Numbered from the stretch's first letter, positions 50,881 to 60,486 are shown. The stretch is DNA of 64,000 nucleotides from Desulfarculus baarsii DSM 2075 (GCF_000143965.1 NC_014365.1:461501-525500); one strand, 5' to 3'. Numbers and translations are program-made. Notes: a model not told the origin generated them from the letters alone.

Positions 50881-53231
50881 GAGCGGCCTCCCAGCGCCAG
50901 GCCCAGGCGTTGGTTCAGGATCTGGCGCAGCTCCTCGGCCACGCGCCGGGGCCGGAAGCGCTCCAGGCGGGCCTGGGCCGCGGCGCTCAGTTGGCGGCGC
51001 AGGCCCTCGTCGCCCAGGATATGGGCCAGCGTCTCGGCCGTGGCCACGTGGTCCTTGTGGGGCAGAAGCACCCCGCCATCGCCCAGGGTGCCCGGCACGC
51101 CCGTGGCCGCGTGGGCCACGATGGGCAGGCCAAAGTGCATCGATTCCACCAGCGGCACGCAAAAGCCCTCGTGCTCGCTCTGGCACAGATAGACATCGGC
51201 CGCCCGATAATAGGCCATCAGCGCCGGAAAACTCACATGCCCCGAGAAATGCGCATCGCGCACGCCCAGTTCGCCGACCAGCCGGCGCATGGCCCAGGCG
51301 TAAGGCTCCATGCCGCCGGCCGAGCCCACGATCAACAGCCGCGCGCCGGGCGCGAGCTTATTGAGCCAATAGTGGGTCTTGATCAGGTCTTCGACGCACT
51401 TGTTGGGCGCCAGGCGCCCCACGTGCAGCACGTTGCGCCGGCGGTCGCCAAAGCGGCCCAACACCAGGCCGTCGGGCGGCGTGTTCAGCACGTCCAGATC
51501 CAGCAAGATCGGCGAGACCTCCACCGCCGGGCAGCCGGCTTGGCGTAGTTCCTCGGCGTTGTAGGGGCTCACGCCCAGGCCCAGCTCCACCGCCGGGGCC
51601 ACCAGCGCCAGTTGCTGGCGGCCTTGCCGACAACGCTGGGCGGCCTCGGGGTTAAGCTCGTCGAAATAGCGCGCCGGCGTGATGTTGTGGTAGCGCAGCA
51701 CCTTGCGGCCGGGCAGGCTCAAAAATTGCTCGACCAGGGGGTGGCCGATGGAAAAATGAAAGATCAGCACGTCGTCGGGGCCGGCCTCGGCGGCGTATTC
51801 GTGGATCGGCCGGGCCTGGCCGGCCACACGCGCATCGACGTTGAGGGCGAAGACATCGCTGGCCGCGCCCCACGAACGCAGGGCCTTTTGCAGGGCCAAC
51901 ACGTCGGAGCCGATGGCGTCGCCAAAGGCGAAATCCGGCAGCATCTGGTGGATTTTCGGGCCCTTGGCCCTACCGGCCGGCTGGCGCGCGATGGGCCCTT
52001 CCCAGCGCGTCGGCGCGGGCGTGGGCTCGGCGCTCAGCCGCTCGATCAGGCCCAGATAGCGCCTGGTCACCTCGGGCCACGAATAATTATCCAGCACGTA
52101 GCGCCGGCCGGCCTGGGCCATCTGGTCGCGCAGGGCGCGGTCGGCCAAGATCAGCTCCAGGCACTGGGCAAAGTGGGGATAATCGCGAAAATGCAGCCCG
52201 CCGCCGCTTCGCTCCACGTGCTCGCGGGTGACGGCGCAGTCGCCGTGGACCAGCACCGGCGCGCCGGCCAGCCATGATTCCATGATGACGATGGAAAAGC
52301 TTTCCATGATCGACGGCTGGACCAAAAGCTCGGCGGCGGCGTAGGCGTCGTATTTGTCTTGCAGGGGCACGAAGCCCAGGTCCAGGCAGTATTTTTCGCC
52401 GCCGGGCGGGATCGGCGCGGGCAGGTTGCCGATCAAGAGCAGCTTGAGGCCGTCGGCCCCCTGGCGCTCGGCGACGTAGCGCATGAAATAGTGGATCAAA
52501 AGGGGCACGTTCTTGCCGGCGTCCTTGCGCCCGGCATAGAGAATGAACCGCCCGTGGCCGTATTTTTGCTTGAAACGCTCGGCGTCGCCATGCCAGCCGG
52601 TCTCGATGCCCTCGCCCAGGATCAGCGGCTCGGTGCGCCCCAGGTCGTAGAGCCTGGCGGCCAGGGACTTTTCGGCCGGCGCGTGAAAGACCACCGCCCG
52701 GGCCGCCTCGAAGGCCCGGCGCACCGAGGCCGTGCGGGCGTAGCCTTCATCGTGCAGGCAGGGGATGATCACGCTTTTGGCCGGGTGGATCAGCGGGCCC
52801 CAGACGGCGGTGGTGAACAGATAGGGAATGAAGAAAAACGGCCCTTCCTCGGGGTGCGCGGCCAGATAGGCCAACAGCTCGGGGCTGTTGATCATGTTGC
52901 CAAAAAAGTCGCGTTCCTCGTGGGGGGTGAGGAAGTGGCCGGCCATGACCCGCTGGTTGAGCCGGTTGAACGCCTCGGCGTCGCGGCCGGCGGTGGGAAA
53001 ACGCCGCACGCGCACGCCCTGCTCGACGCTTTCGCCGGCCGGCAGGGCGTCGCTGTCCCAGTCGGAGCCCAGTCCGGCCAGGCAGGTGGTCAGCACGCCC
53101 ACGTCCACCCCGGCCTGGGCCAGGTTCTGGGCCGTGCGCCGGGCCTCGGCCTCGGCCCCGCCGGGGATGCCCTGGCCGTACCAGGGCGTGACGAAGGTGG
53201 CCCGCAGGCCCTTTGACGCCTCGCTGGCCAT
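50877..53231 (-). CDS. Fused double GT4 glycosyltransferase (two GT-B units)
   Basis: A 784-aa protein with two complete GT-B glycosyltransferases in tandem. The first (residues about 10-405) has TPWYGQGIPGGAEAEARRTAQNLA at its start and LLVQPSIMESFSIVIMESWLAG as the E-x7-E region. The second (about 425-780) has HFSIGHPLVEQFL, VLHVGRLAPNKCVEDLI and LCQSEHEGFCVPLVESMHFG. Such double enzymes add two consecutive sugars or work processively, as in WbdA. ATG 53231. Stop overlaps the next gene's start by four bases. Both active-site regions look intact. Confidence 0.9.
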   Translation of the reverse strand: MASEASKGLRATFVTPWYGQGIPGGAEAEARRTAQNLAQAGVDVGVLTTCLAGLGSDWDSDALPAGESVEQGVRVRRFPTAGRDAEAFNRLNQRVMAGHFLTPHEERDFFGNMINSPELLAYLAAHPEEGPFFFIPYLFTTAVWGPLIHPAKSVIIPCLHDEGYARTASVRRAFEAARAVVFHAPAEKSLAARLYDLGRTEPLILGEGIETGWHGDAERFKQKYGHGRFILYAGRKDAGKNVPLLIHYFMRYVAERQGADGLKLLLIGNLPAPIPPGGEKYCLDLGFVPLQDKYDAYAAAELLVQPSIMESFSIVIMESWLAGAPVLVHGDCAVTREHVERSGGGLHFRDYPHFAQCLELILADRALRDQMAQAGRRYVLDNYSWPEVTRRYLGLIERLSAEPTPAPTRWEGPIARQPAGRAKGPKIHQMLPDFAFGDAIGSDVLALQKALRSWGAASDVFALNVDARVAGQARPIHEYAAEAGPDDVLIFHFSIGHPLVEQFLSLPGRKVLRYHNITPARYFDELNPEAAQRCRQGRQQLALVAPAVELGLGVSPYNAEELRQAGCPAVEVSPILLDLDVLNTPPDGLVLGRFGDRRRNVLHVGRLAPNKCVEDLIKTHYWLNKLAPGARLLIVGSAGGMEPYAWAMRRLVGELGVRDAHFSGHVSFPALMAYYRAADVYLCQSEHEGFCVPLVESMHFGLPIVAHAATGVPGTLGDGGVLLPHKDHVATAETLAHILGDEGLRRQLSAAAQARLERFRPRRVAEELRQILNQRLGLALGGRS

Positions 53232-53234
53232 GGC

Positions 53235-54578
53235 CTATTTGCGCCCCAGCACGGCGTAATCCTGGGGGCCGTACAAAAGCTGATTCAGGCGCATGATGTT
53301 GCGGTTGAAGGCCCCGGTCAGGTTTTGCCCATCGTCGACGACCAGCTCCAGCTTGCCGTCGGCGGGGATCTCGGAAAGATAGAGCACCTCCACCCCGCTC
53401 AGGCCCAGCCAGCGCCAGATAAAACGCAACGCCTCGGGATGGATGGGCTTTTGATGGGTCAGGTCCAGATAAAAGGCGCTGGCGAAGGTGCACAGGCTCT
53501 GGGGGTTGATCGTCTCGGCGATGAGCGCCCCGCCGGGAGCCAGCTTGGCCACGCACAGGCCCAAAAGCTCCATCAGTTCGTCGAGCGTCAGGTGCTCGAC
53601 CACCTGGGCCATCAGGATGCCGCCCAGGCTTTGGTCGGGCAGCCCGCGCAGGTATTCCAGGGCGTCGGCCTGGACGGCGTCCAGCCCGGCGGCCCGCGCC
53701 GTGGCCACCGAGTCGGCGTTCTGGTCCACGCCCCTGGCCGCCAGGCCCGCCTCGGCGGCCAGGGCCAGAAACTCGCCACGGCCGCAGCCGATGTCCAAAA
53801 GCGGCCGCTCGGGGCCGACGCCATCGCGGAAATGGGGCAGATAGACCATCTGGCGGGCCTTGATCTCCTCGGGCCGGCCACGGTGCAGCTCTTCAAAAGC
53901 CAGATAGGCCCCGTCGCGGGATTGACGGCGCAGGCTGGCCAGATCACCCACGGTTTGGGCCGGGACTTGGCCGGCCTGGGCCAGGCGCTGGGCCAAGCGC
54001 TCCAGTTCGGCCAGCAGGGGCTCGACCTGCTCGCGGCCGCGGGCGGCGGTTTTATCCAGGCCCGAGAGGCGGTTTTCGGCGTCGCGCAGGCCGTTGCGCG
54101 TTCGGCTCAGGCCCTCGGCCAGATCGCGGCAGATGTCTTCCAGCAGCTCCAGGCGCTGCTCGGCCTGGGGCATGCGGGCGCGCAGATCCAGGTGCTGGGG
54201 CAGCAGCACGCCGGTCAGGCGCACCAGGGCCGCGTTGTATTTGACCTGGGTGGCCAGCCAGACGTTCAGGCAAAACTTGCTGGCCTTGTAGACGAGCTTT
54301 TTGACGCCGACGATCAGCCGGCCGGCCGCGCCGCCGCGATGGGTCTCCACGCCCCAGTCGGTGGGGTTGACCAGCTCGACCAGCGTTTTTTGCCAGAGAG
54401 TTAGCTCGGCGGCCGCGCCGTCCTCGGCCGAACGCTGGTAACTGACGGCGGCGGCCTCCACGCGGCGGATCTCGGCGGGGTTGTAGAAGCCGGCGGCCTT
54501 TTTGGCCTGGACGGCGGCCTCGACCTGGGCCAAAAGGGCGCTCACGTCGGGCTTGGGCGGTTGGGTCTGATCGGTCAT
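53235..54578 (-). CDS. Coiled-coil methyltransferase (O-polysaccharide terminating-like)
   Basis: A 447-aa protein. Residues about 80-110 include an amphipathic or re-entrant stretch (KASKFCLNVWLATQVKYNAALV), residues about 130-215 are heptad-rich and Leu/Arg/Glu-rich, and the C-terminal domain has a methyltransferase motif I LLDIGCGRGEFLALAAEAG with MAQVVEHLTLDEL downstream. The combination resembles chain-terminating methyltransferases of ABC-exported O antigens (WbdD class), though the kinase domain of WbdD is absent. Positioned next to Wzt, whose C-domain would recognise the modified end. ATG overlaps the Wzt stop by four bases. Confidence 0.8.
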   Translation of the reverse strand: MTDQTQPPKPDVSALLAQVEAAVQAKKAAGFYNPAEIRRVEAAAVSYQRSAEDGAAAELTLWQKTLVELVNPTDWGVETHRGGAAGRLIVGVKKLVYKASKFCLNVWLATQVKYNAALVRLTGVLLPQHLDLRARMPQAEQRLELLEDICRDLAEGLSRTRNGLRDAENRLSGLDKTAARGREQVEPLLAELERLAQRLAQAGQVPAQTVGDLASLRRQSRDGAYLAFEELHRGRPEEIKARQMVYLPHFRDGVGPERPLLDIGCGRGEFLALAAEAGLAARGVDQNADSVATARAAGLDAVQADALEYLRGLPDQSLGGILMAQVVEHLTLDELMELLGLCVAKLAPGGALIAETINPQSLCTFASAFYLDLTHQKPIHPEALRFIWRWLGLSGVEVLYLSEIPADGKLELVVDDGQNLTGAFNRNIMRLNQLLYGPQDYAVLGRK

Positions 54579-55828
54579 CGGGCCTCTCCCAGGGGTCGCA
54601 GGCTCCAGGCGTGGGGCGGGCGGAAGACGCCTTCGTCGCCCACCGAACTGCGCACGGCAAACGACGCCGCCTGACGGATGTAGTCGATGTCACGGCCGCT
54701 TTTGTCGTGGATGGCGATATCGAGAAAATAGGTGCCCTGCAAAAGATCCAGGCGCTGGGCCTCGAAGCGCAGCGTCCCTTGCATGGGCGGGTTTTGATAG
54801 ACCTGGCGGTCGATGCGCGTGTTGACGCCGTAGCACAGCGTGGCCTGGGCGTTGAAGATGCCCACCCCGCAGACCAGATCGGGCAGCGGGGCCTTGGCCT
54901 CATAGTCCATCTCGACGGCAAAGGCCTCGCCGGTGTTGAACACCGCCCGCTCGGCCCCGCCCGCGTCGAGGATGCGCCAGGCCGTGATCCGCGCGTCGCC
55001 GTCGCCCCAGCGCTCCTGGTCCAGGATCAGCGCCGGCTGATGGGCCTGGGCCCGGCGGATGGCGTCCTCGGCGGCGGCCACCTTCTGGCGATAGGCGTCG
55101 ATGACCGGCAGCGGCGGACCCTGGGCCGCCACCCGGCCGCCGTCGAGCCAGATCACCTCGTCGGCGTATTTTTTGACCGCCTCCAGATCGTGGGTGACCA
55201 GGCAGATGGTCTTGCCCCGGCGGCGGAACTGGTTGATCTTGTCTTCGCATTTGTGGGCGAAGGCCTCATCGCCCACCGCCAGCACCTCGTCGACCAGCAG
55301 CACGTCGGGGTCGACGTTGACCGCAACCGAAAAGCCCAACCGCACGTACATGCCCGAACTATACGTGCGCACCGGTGCGTCGATGTATTCGCCCAGGCCG
55401 GAATATTCGGCTATCTCGTCGAAACGGCTGGCGATTTCCTTCTTGGTCAGGCCCAGGATCGCCCCGTTCAAAAAAACGTTTTCGCGGCCGGTGAACTCGG
55501 GGTGAAAGCCCGCGCCCAGCTCGATCAGGCTGCTGACGCGGCCACGGATGATCACCTGGCCCTCGTCGGCCTTGTAGATGCCGGCCAGGATCTTCAAAAG
55601 CGTCGATTTGCCCGAGCCGTTCTGGCCGATGACGGCCAAGGTCTTGCCCGGGGTCATGGTCAGGTCCACGCCGCCCAGCACGGTGATGAAATCCTTGGCC
55701 CGCCGGCGGCTGAAGGGCTTTAGCAGCAGGGTCTTCCAGGTGGTGTAGTCGCCTTGCAGGATCTCGCGCCGGAAGCGCTTGACCAGGCCTTTGACCTCTA
55801 TGGCCGGTTGTTGGCTCATGGGCCCCAT
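54575..55828 (-). CDS. Wzt-type polysaccharide ABC transporter ATPase
   Basis: A 417-aa protein. The N-terminal ATPase (about 1-250) has Walker A IGQNGSGKST, signature YSSGMYVRLGFSVAVN, Walker B VLLVDEVLAVGDEAF and the H-loop VTHDLEAV. The C-terminal 160 residues form a beta-sandwich (DARITAWRILDAGGAERAVFNTGEAFAVEMDYE) of the Wzt_C type that binds the end of the O-polysaccharide. The permease Wzm, which normally precedes Wzt, is absent here. ATG 55828, or ATG three codons later. Next gene upstream is the initiating sugar transferase, about 100 bp away. Confidence 0.92.
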   Translation of the reverse strand: MGPMSQQPAIEVKGLVKRFRREILQGDYTTWKTLLLKPFSRRRAKDFITVLGGVDLTMTPGKTLAVIGQNGSGKSTLLKILAGIYKADEGQVIIRGRVSSLIELGAGFHPEFTGRENVFLNGAILGLTKKEIASRFDEIAEYSGLGEYIDAPVRTYSSGMYVRLGFSVAVNVDPDVLLVDEVLAVGDEAFAHKCEDKINQFRRRGKTICLVTHDLEAVKKYADEVIWLDGGRVAAQGPPLPVIDAYRQKVAAAEDAIRRAQAHQPALILDQERWGDGDARITAWRILDAGGAERAVFNTGEAFAVEMDYEAKAPLPDLVCGVGIFNAQATLCYGVNTRIDRQVYQNPPMQGTLRFEAQRLDLLQGTYFLDIAIHDKSGRDIDYIRQAASFAVRSSVGDEGVFRPPHAWSLRPLGEAR

Positions 55829-55928
55829 TTATCGCAAAAGGTTTGACAAATCGCGCGCCGCCGCGCCCAGGGAAAGATACCCCCAAAGCGGCGGCAAAGT
55901 CAAAAGCTCATGGCCCGGCCGGGCCGGC

Positions 55929-57326
55929 TCAATAGGCGTTGGGGTCGAACAAGACCCGGCCGACGGTGCGCAGCATGATCTGAAAATCGAACCACGGCGA
56001 CCAGTTTTCGATGTAATAGAGATCGTGCTCGATGCGCTTTTCCAGGGAGGTGTTGCCCCGCCAGCCGTTGACCTGGGCCCAACCGGTGATGCCGGCCTTG
56101 GTGCGGTGGCGCAGCATGTAGCCGGGGATCTGCTTGCGAAACTCGGCGATCAGCTCGGGCCGCTCGGGCCGGGGGCCCACCAGCGACATCTCGCCGCGCA
56201 GGACATTGAAAAACTGCGGCGTTTCGTCGATGCTGTATTTGCGCATGAACGCGCCGAACCTGGTGGGGCGGCAGTCGTCCTCGCAGGCCCAGACCGGCCC
56301 GCACTCGTCCTCGGCGCCGACGGGCATCGAGCGGAACTTGAGCATGGAAAACAACCGTCCGTCCATGCCCATGCGCTCCTGGCGATAGAAGATCGGCCCC
56401 GGCGACGAAAGCCGCACGCCAATGGCCGCCGCCAGCATCAGCGGGCCAAGGAGCACGATGCCCGCCAACGAGCCCACGATATCCACCGCCCGCTTGACCA
56501 ACCTGCTCCAGCCCTCCAGGGGGCTGCCGGCCAGGCCGATCACCGGCATGCCCTCGAACTCCTCCACCGAGCCGCGCAGCTTCATGAAACGATAGAGGTC
56601 GGGGACTATCTTGACGTCGACGGCCTCGTCGGCCACCTGTTCGAGCACCTCGTTGATGCGGTCGTGGGCGGCCAGGGGCAGGGCGATGATGAGCATGTGC
56701 ACCGAACCGCCGGCCAGGATGCCCTTGATGGCCTGATAGCCGCCCAAGACGCTCAAGCCGTCGATTTGCTTGCCGATCATCTCGGGCCGCCGGCTGAGGA
56801 AACCCACCACCCGCAGGCCCAGTTCGGGGTGCTTTTGGATGTTGGCGGCCACCTGGCGGCCCAGTTCCTCGGCCCCGATGATGAGCACGCCCTCGCCGGC
56901 CCGCTCGTTGTAAAAGCGGCGCATGGCCGCCTGCATCAGCGGCCGGGCGAGGATGAGCGCCACGAAAATCAGGGCGAAAAATTGGGCGAAGACCATGCGG
57001 CTGAAGTCGTAGGGCCGCAGAAAATAAGTGAGCGTCACGGCCATGATCACGCCGGTGGCGCTGGCGCGCAGGGCCGGCCACCAGACCTGGGCCGGCCTGG
57101 CCCACGGCCGGCGGTAAATGCCCGAGGCCGGCAGGGCCACGGCGAAGACGGCCAGCACCAGAAACAGCAGCGTCAGGTAGAGGTCGAGATCGGGCACGCC
57201 CTTGGTGACGGGAAAAAGCGGCGCGAAAAAACGCCAGAAATAAGCGGCGATCCAGCACAGGGCCACCACGGCCAGATCGACCACGAACAACAACGAGCGG
57301 AAAAATCTGAGCCGTTTTTCAAACAT
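55929..57326 (-). CDS. Undecaprenyl-phosphate sugar phosphotransferase (WcaJ/WbaP type)
   Basis: A 465-aa polyisoprenyl-phosphate hexose-1-phosphate transferase. Four N-terminal membrane helices and a Rossmann-like domain (GVLIIGAEELGRQVAANIQKHPELG) precede a re-entrant helix near residue 285 and the catalytic domain with FYRQERMGMDGRLFSMLKFRSM, DETPQFFNVLRGEMSLVGPRPERPE and ITGWAQVNGWRGNT. This enzyme loads the first sugar on undecaprenyl phosphate, starting the glycan unit made by the downstream glycosyltransferases. ATG 57326. Clearly intact. Confidence 0.94.
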   Translation of the reverse strand: MFEKRLRFFRSLLFVVDLAVVALCWIAAYFWRFFAPLFPVTKGVPDLDLYLTLLFLVLAVFAVALPASGIYRRPWARPAQVWWPALRASATGVIMAVTLTYFLRPYDFSRMVFAQFFALIFVALILARPLMQAAMRRFYNERAGEGVLIIGAEELGRQVAANIQKHPELGLRVVGFLSRRPEMIGKQIDGLSVLGGYQAIKGILAGGSVHMLIIALPLAAHDRINEVLEQVADEAVDVKIVPDLYRFMKLRGSVEEFEGMPVIGLAGSPLEGWSRLVKRAVDIVGSLAGIVLLGPLMLAAAIGVRLSSPGPIFYRQERMGMDGRLFSMLKFRSMPVGAEDECGPVWACEDDCRPTRFGAFMRKYSIDETPQFFNVLRGEMSLVGPRPERPELIAEFRKQIPGYMLRHRTKAGITGWAQVNGWRGNTSLEKRIEHDLYYIENWSPWFDFQIMLRTVGRVLFDPNAY

Positions 57327-57447
57327 TTATCGCGCCCGCCTGCAGCAGGGGATCGGCCGTCCGCGCGGGTGGGCCGGACGAGGGCGGCGAGGGCAAGAGC
57401 GCCGGCCGCTCAACGGGCCGGGCCGCCGCCAGGTGACGGGTGAGGGG

Positions 57448-57810
57448 TCATATGCTGCGAATCTTTTCGCCGGCTTCCTGCTTCTTTTTGCACTCGATGC
57501 ACTGGGTGGTCACCGGCCGGGCCTTGAGGCGGTCGATACCGATCTCCTCGCCGCAGGATTCGCAAATGCCAAACGACCCGTCGGCGATGCGCTCCAGGGC
57601 CTCTTCAATCTTGCTCATGAGCTTGCGCTCGCGGTCGCGGATGCGCAAGAGGAAATTGCGGTCGGACTCCAGGGCCGCGCGATCGGTGGGATCGGGCAGG
57701 TTTTCCTTGTCGTCGGTCATGCCCGCCACGGTGCTTTCGGCCTCGCGGCGCAGCTCGACGAGGCGCTCCTCGAGAAGTTCCTTGAAGAACTGAAGTTGTT
57801 GTTCGTCCAT
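57448..57810 (-). CDS. dksA: DksA/TraR-type zinc-finger transcription factor
   Basis: A 120-aa protein with the DksA coiled coil (FFKELLEERLVELRREAESTV, and ESDRNFLLRIRDRERKLMSKIEEALERI), the tip Asp-x-x-Asp (NLPDPTDRA) and a four-Cys zinc finger (CESC ... CIEC). It binds the RNA polymerase secondary channel and works with ppGpp in the stringent response. Start ATG 57810 has GAGAGG upstream; the GTG three codons earlier is possible. Monocistronic or the tail of the rpoZ-dnaJ-moaC series. Confidence 0.93.
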   Translation of the reverse strand: MDEQQLQFFKELLEERLVELRREAESTVAGMTDDKENLPDPTDRAALESDRNFLLRIRDRERKLMSKIEEALERIADGSFGICESCGEEIGIDRLKARPVTTQCIECKKKQEAGEKIRSI

Positions 57811-57897
57811 TCCTGCCACCTCTCAAGCAATTTGCGGGCAAGGGTTAGGCGGGCAGTTTATCACGGAGCGGCGGTTATGTAAAGGAGGCAGCCAGGG

Positions 57898-58365
57898 CTA
57901 ACCACGCCGCCAAACGCCGCTTTTGCCGCCGGATTTCTCCAGCAGGCGCAGCGAGACGATCTCGGCGGCGCGGTCGACGCCCTTGACCATGTCGTAGAGG
58001 GCCAGGGCGGCCACGCCCGCGGCGGTCATGGCCTCCATCTCCACGCCGGTCTGGGCGGTGGTGGCGGCGCTGGCCTCGATGACCACGCCGCCCTCGCTCA
58101 GCGAAAGCTCCACGCTCACCGCGCTCAGGGGTAGCGGGTGGCACAGGGGGATCAGCTCGGGCGCGCGCTTGGCGGCCATGATGCCGGCGATGCGCGCCAC
58201 GGCCAGGGCGTCGCCCTTGGGCAGGCCGCCCTCGGCCAAAAGCACCAGCGTCTCCGGGGCCAGGCGCACCTCGGCCCGGGCCAGGGCCTGGCGCCGCGTC
58301 GGGGCCTTGGCCCCCACGTCGACCATGTGGGCGTGGCCCTTTTCGTCCAGGTGGCTGAGGCTCAT
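57898..58365 (-). CDS. moaC: Molybdenum cofactor biosynthesis protein C
   Basis: A 155-aa cyclic pyranopterin monophosphate synthase. Conserved segments are [20 protein letters not shown], the catalytic [17 protein letters not shown] and [25 protein letters not shown], with a final KSGGKSG. It catalyses the second half of the first step of molybdopterin synthesis. The other moa genes are not adjacent. Molybdenum-pterin enzymes are expected in this organism; nitrogenase itself uses a different cofactor. ATG 58365, 25 bp after the dnaJ stop. Confidence 0.95.
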   Translation of the reverse strand: MSLSHLDEKGHAHMVDVGAKAPTRRQALARAEVRLAPETLVLLAEGGLPKGDALAVARIAGIMAAKRAPELIPLCHPLPLSAVSVELSLSEGGVVIEASAATTAQTGVEMEAMTAAGVAALALYDMVKGVDRAAEIVSLRLLEKSGGKSGVWRRG

Positions 58366-58390
58366 CGCACTCTCCGCCGTTGGTTTGGGG

Positions 58391-59524
58391 TCATTTCAGG
58401 CCGAAGATGCGCCGTTTCTTGCGCTCGCCGCCGCTTTCGGCCACGGCTTCCGGCTGGGGCGCGGCCTGCTTGTCGCCCAGGGCGGCGGCCTCCTCCAGCA
58501 GTTCGCGCTGGCGCTTGCTCAGGTGGGTCGGCGTGCGCGTGATCAGGCGGACCATCAGGTCGCCACGACGCTGATCGCGCAGATTGGGCATGCCCATGCC
58601 CTTGAGGCGCAGCACGTCGCCGTGTTGCGCGCCGGGGCTGATTTTGAGCTCCTGGGGGCCGTCGACGAGGGTCTCGACCAGCACCATCCCGCCCAAGGCC
58701 GCCTGGAACATCGAAATTTCCAGCTCGCGGAACAGGTGCGCGCCCTCGCGTTCAAAGACCTTGTGGGGCGGGATGTGGATCTGCACGTAGAGGTCGCCGG
58801 GCTCGCCGCCCAGCAAACCGGCCTCGCCCTCGCCGCGCATGCGCAGACGCTGGCCGTGCTCGATGCCCGCCGGGGCCTTGACCGTCAATTGCTTTTCGTG
58901 ATAAACGCGGCCCCGGCCGCCACAGGCCGGGCAGGGATCGTCGATCTTGCTGCCGGCCCCGCGACAGTCCGGGCAGGTGGTGGCGATGCGGAAAAAGCCC
59001 TGGCTGCGCATGACCTGGCCGTGGCCGCCGCAGGTGGGACAGACGCGGGGCGGCTTGCCGCCGGCCTGGCCCAGGCCGCCGCACTGCTCGCAACGCACCT
59101 CGCGGCCGGCGGTGAAGGTGGCCTCCTTGCCGCGGGCCGCTTCCTCGAGGGTCAGCTCCAGGTCGTAGCGCAGGTCGTGGCCGCGCTGGGGGCCGCCGCG
59201 CCGCGAGGGCCGGCCGCCAAAGCCGAAAAAGCCATCGAAAATGTCGCCAAAGGCGCTGAAGATGTCCTCGACGCCGCCAAAGCCGTTGAAACCGGTGCGC
59301 TGCTTGAGGCCGTCGTGGCCGTAGGCGTCGTAGAGCCGGCGCTTTTCCGGGTCGCGCAGCACTTCGTAGGCCTCGGCGCAGGCCTTGAACCTCTCCTCGG
59401 CCTCGGGGTCGTCGGGATTGCGGTCGGGGTGGTACTGCATGGCCATCTTGCGATAGGCCTTTTTGATCTCCTCGCCGTCGGCGTCCCTGCTGACTTGCAG
59501 GGTCTCGTAGTAGCAGGTCTTCAT
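58391..59524 (-). CDS. dnaJ: DnaJ-type co-chaperone
   Basis: A 377-aa type I J protein. The J domain (about 1-68) contains HPDRNP with the HPD triad, a G/F-rich stretch follows (about 70-110), then a zinc domain with four CxxCxGxG-like repeats ([32 protein letters not shown]), and the C-terminal substrate domains. It stimulates DnaK. dnaK and grpE are not in the window. I chose ATG 59524 ([11 protein letters not shown]) for its standard N-terminus; a TTG six codons earlier is possible. It follows rpoZ by about 50 bp. Confidence 0.95.
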   Translation of the reverse strand: MKTCYYETLQVSRDADGEEIKKAYRKMAMQYHPDRNPDDPEAEERFKACAEAYEVLRDPEKRRLYDAYGHDGLKQRTGFNGFGGVEDIFSAFGDIFDGFFGFGGRPSRRGGPQRGHDLRYDLELTLEEAARGKEATFTAGREVRCEQCGGLGQAGGKPPRVCPTCGGHGQVMRSQGFFRIATTCPDCRGAGSKIDDPCPACGGRGRVYHEKQLTVKAPAGIEHGQRLRMRGEGEAGLLGGEPGDLYVQIHIPPHKVFEREGAHLFRELEISMFQAALGGMVLVETLVDGPQELKISPGAQHGDVLRLKGMGMPNLRDQRRGDLMVRLITRTPTHLSKRQRELLEEAAALGDKQAAPQPEAVAESGGERKKRRIFGLK

Positions 59525-59572
59525 GGTTCGCTGTCCGGCCAAAAGATTGCGCGCCCGGCCCGCGCCCGGCGC

Positions 59573-59929
59573 TTATACGGTTTGATCGTCGTCGGGCGTG
59601 TCGGCGGCTTGTTCCTGGTTCGTCGTCGGTTCGTCGGCCTGATCGACCGCGACCTCCTGGGCCATGGTGGCGGCCAGGCTGGCCTGGGCCAGGCGGGCGC
59701 GCTCCTCGGCCTCGGCCCTGGCGCGGCCCTCTTCGGCTTCCTCGCGGCTGACCGGGTAAACCTGGCCGCCGGCGATCTCGCGCAGGGCCTGAACCACCTC
59801 TTTGTTTTTGCTTTCCAACAGCGGCGGAGCGCCGTCGCGCAGTTGGCGCACGCGCTGGGCGGTCATGTGCACCAAGGCGAAACGATTGGGCACGCGCTTG
59901 AGGCAGTCCTCGATGGTCACTCGAGCCAT
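59573..59929 (-). CDS. rpoZ: RNA polymerase omega subunit
   Basis: A 118-aa protein. The first 60 residues are typical omega: [30 protein letters not shown] and [14 protein letters not shown]. The remaining 55 residues are an acidic, Glu/Ala-rich tail not needed for the core fold. Omega assists assembly of the beta-prime subunit and is part of the ppGpp site, fitting with dksA nearby. ATG 59929 has AAGGAC upstream; the frame is open further upstream without a ribosome site. Confidence 0.93.
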   Translation of the reverse strand: MARVTIEDCLKRVPNRFALVHMTAQRVRQLRDGAPPLLESKNKEVVQALREIAGGQVYPVSREEAEEGRARAEAEERARLAQASLAATMAQEVAVDQADEPTTNQEQAADTPDDDQTV

Positions 59930-60100
59930 GTGCAAGTCCTTTTTGTGGGCCCGGGGCCCGGCTTGGGTGATGGCGGGTAGAAAATAAGCATCGCCCCAAG
60001 GCCGCGCAAGCCTCGGGGGCGAGATTTTTCGTGGCGGCCCCATGGCGGAAACCACGCAAGCTATATTTATTACCATCGTCGGCGCGGGCTGTAAACGCCC

Positions 60101-60139
60101 AAAAAACGGCGCGGCCGCCCAAATCCGGGCCGCCGCGCC
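60101..60139 (-). terminator. Rho-independent terminator after the DHWNVP gene
   Basis: On the minus strand GGCGCGGC-N-GCCC pairs with GGGC-N-GCCGCGCC and is followed by GTTTTTT; it lies about 30 bp after the stop. Confidence 0.85.
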
Positions 60140-60168
60140 GCCCGCGCCGCTTCGCCACGTGCGCGCGC

Positions 60169-60486
60169 CTACTTTTTCTCGCCGAACTCGTTGGGCACGT
60201 TCCAGTGGTCGGCGTCGTTGGGGGCCTGGTGATAGGCCGGCTGCGTTTGTTTTTCCGCCGCGCCGGCCTGGCCTTGCAGCGCCGTGGGCACGTTCCAGTG
60301 GTCGGTCTCGCTGGCCACCGTGCCCTCGCCCACCGGCTGCGAGGCCGGGATCGTGCCGCGGTAAGGGGCCGAAGCCACCGGGTCGGGATAGCCGGCCATG
60401 GCTTGGCCGCCCACGAACGACAGGCTCAGGCCGCCCACGATCGCCAAGGCGACGGCCGAGGCAAGGATGATCAACAGTTTTTTCAT
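60169..60486 (-). CDS. Small exported protein with duplicated DHWNVP motif
   Basis: A 105-aa protein. A signal peptide or single membrane anchor covers residues about 1-31 (ending VGGQAMAGY). The mature part contains two copies of DHWNVP, at about residues 62-67 ([14 protein letters not shown]) and 93-98 ([14 protein letters not shown]), separated by a Gln/Ala-rich spacer. I know no family with this motif. The gene has a near-perfect sigma-54 promoter (60534-60549) with three upstream repeat sites, lies directly downstream of a sigma-54 activator gene, and ends with its own terminator. ATG 60486 has GGAGGG seven bases upstream. Function unknown; strongly regulated. Confidence 0.8.
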   Translation of the reverse strand: MKKLLIILASAVALAIVGGLSLSFVGGQAMAGYPDPVASAPYRGTIPASQPVGEGTVASETDHWNVPTALQGQAGAAEKQTQPAYHQAPNDADHWNVPNEFGEKK

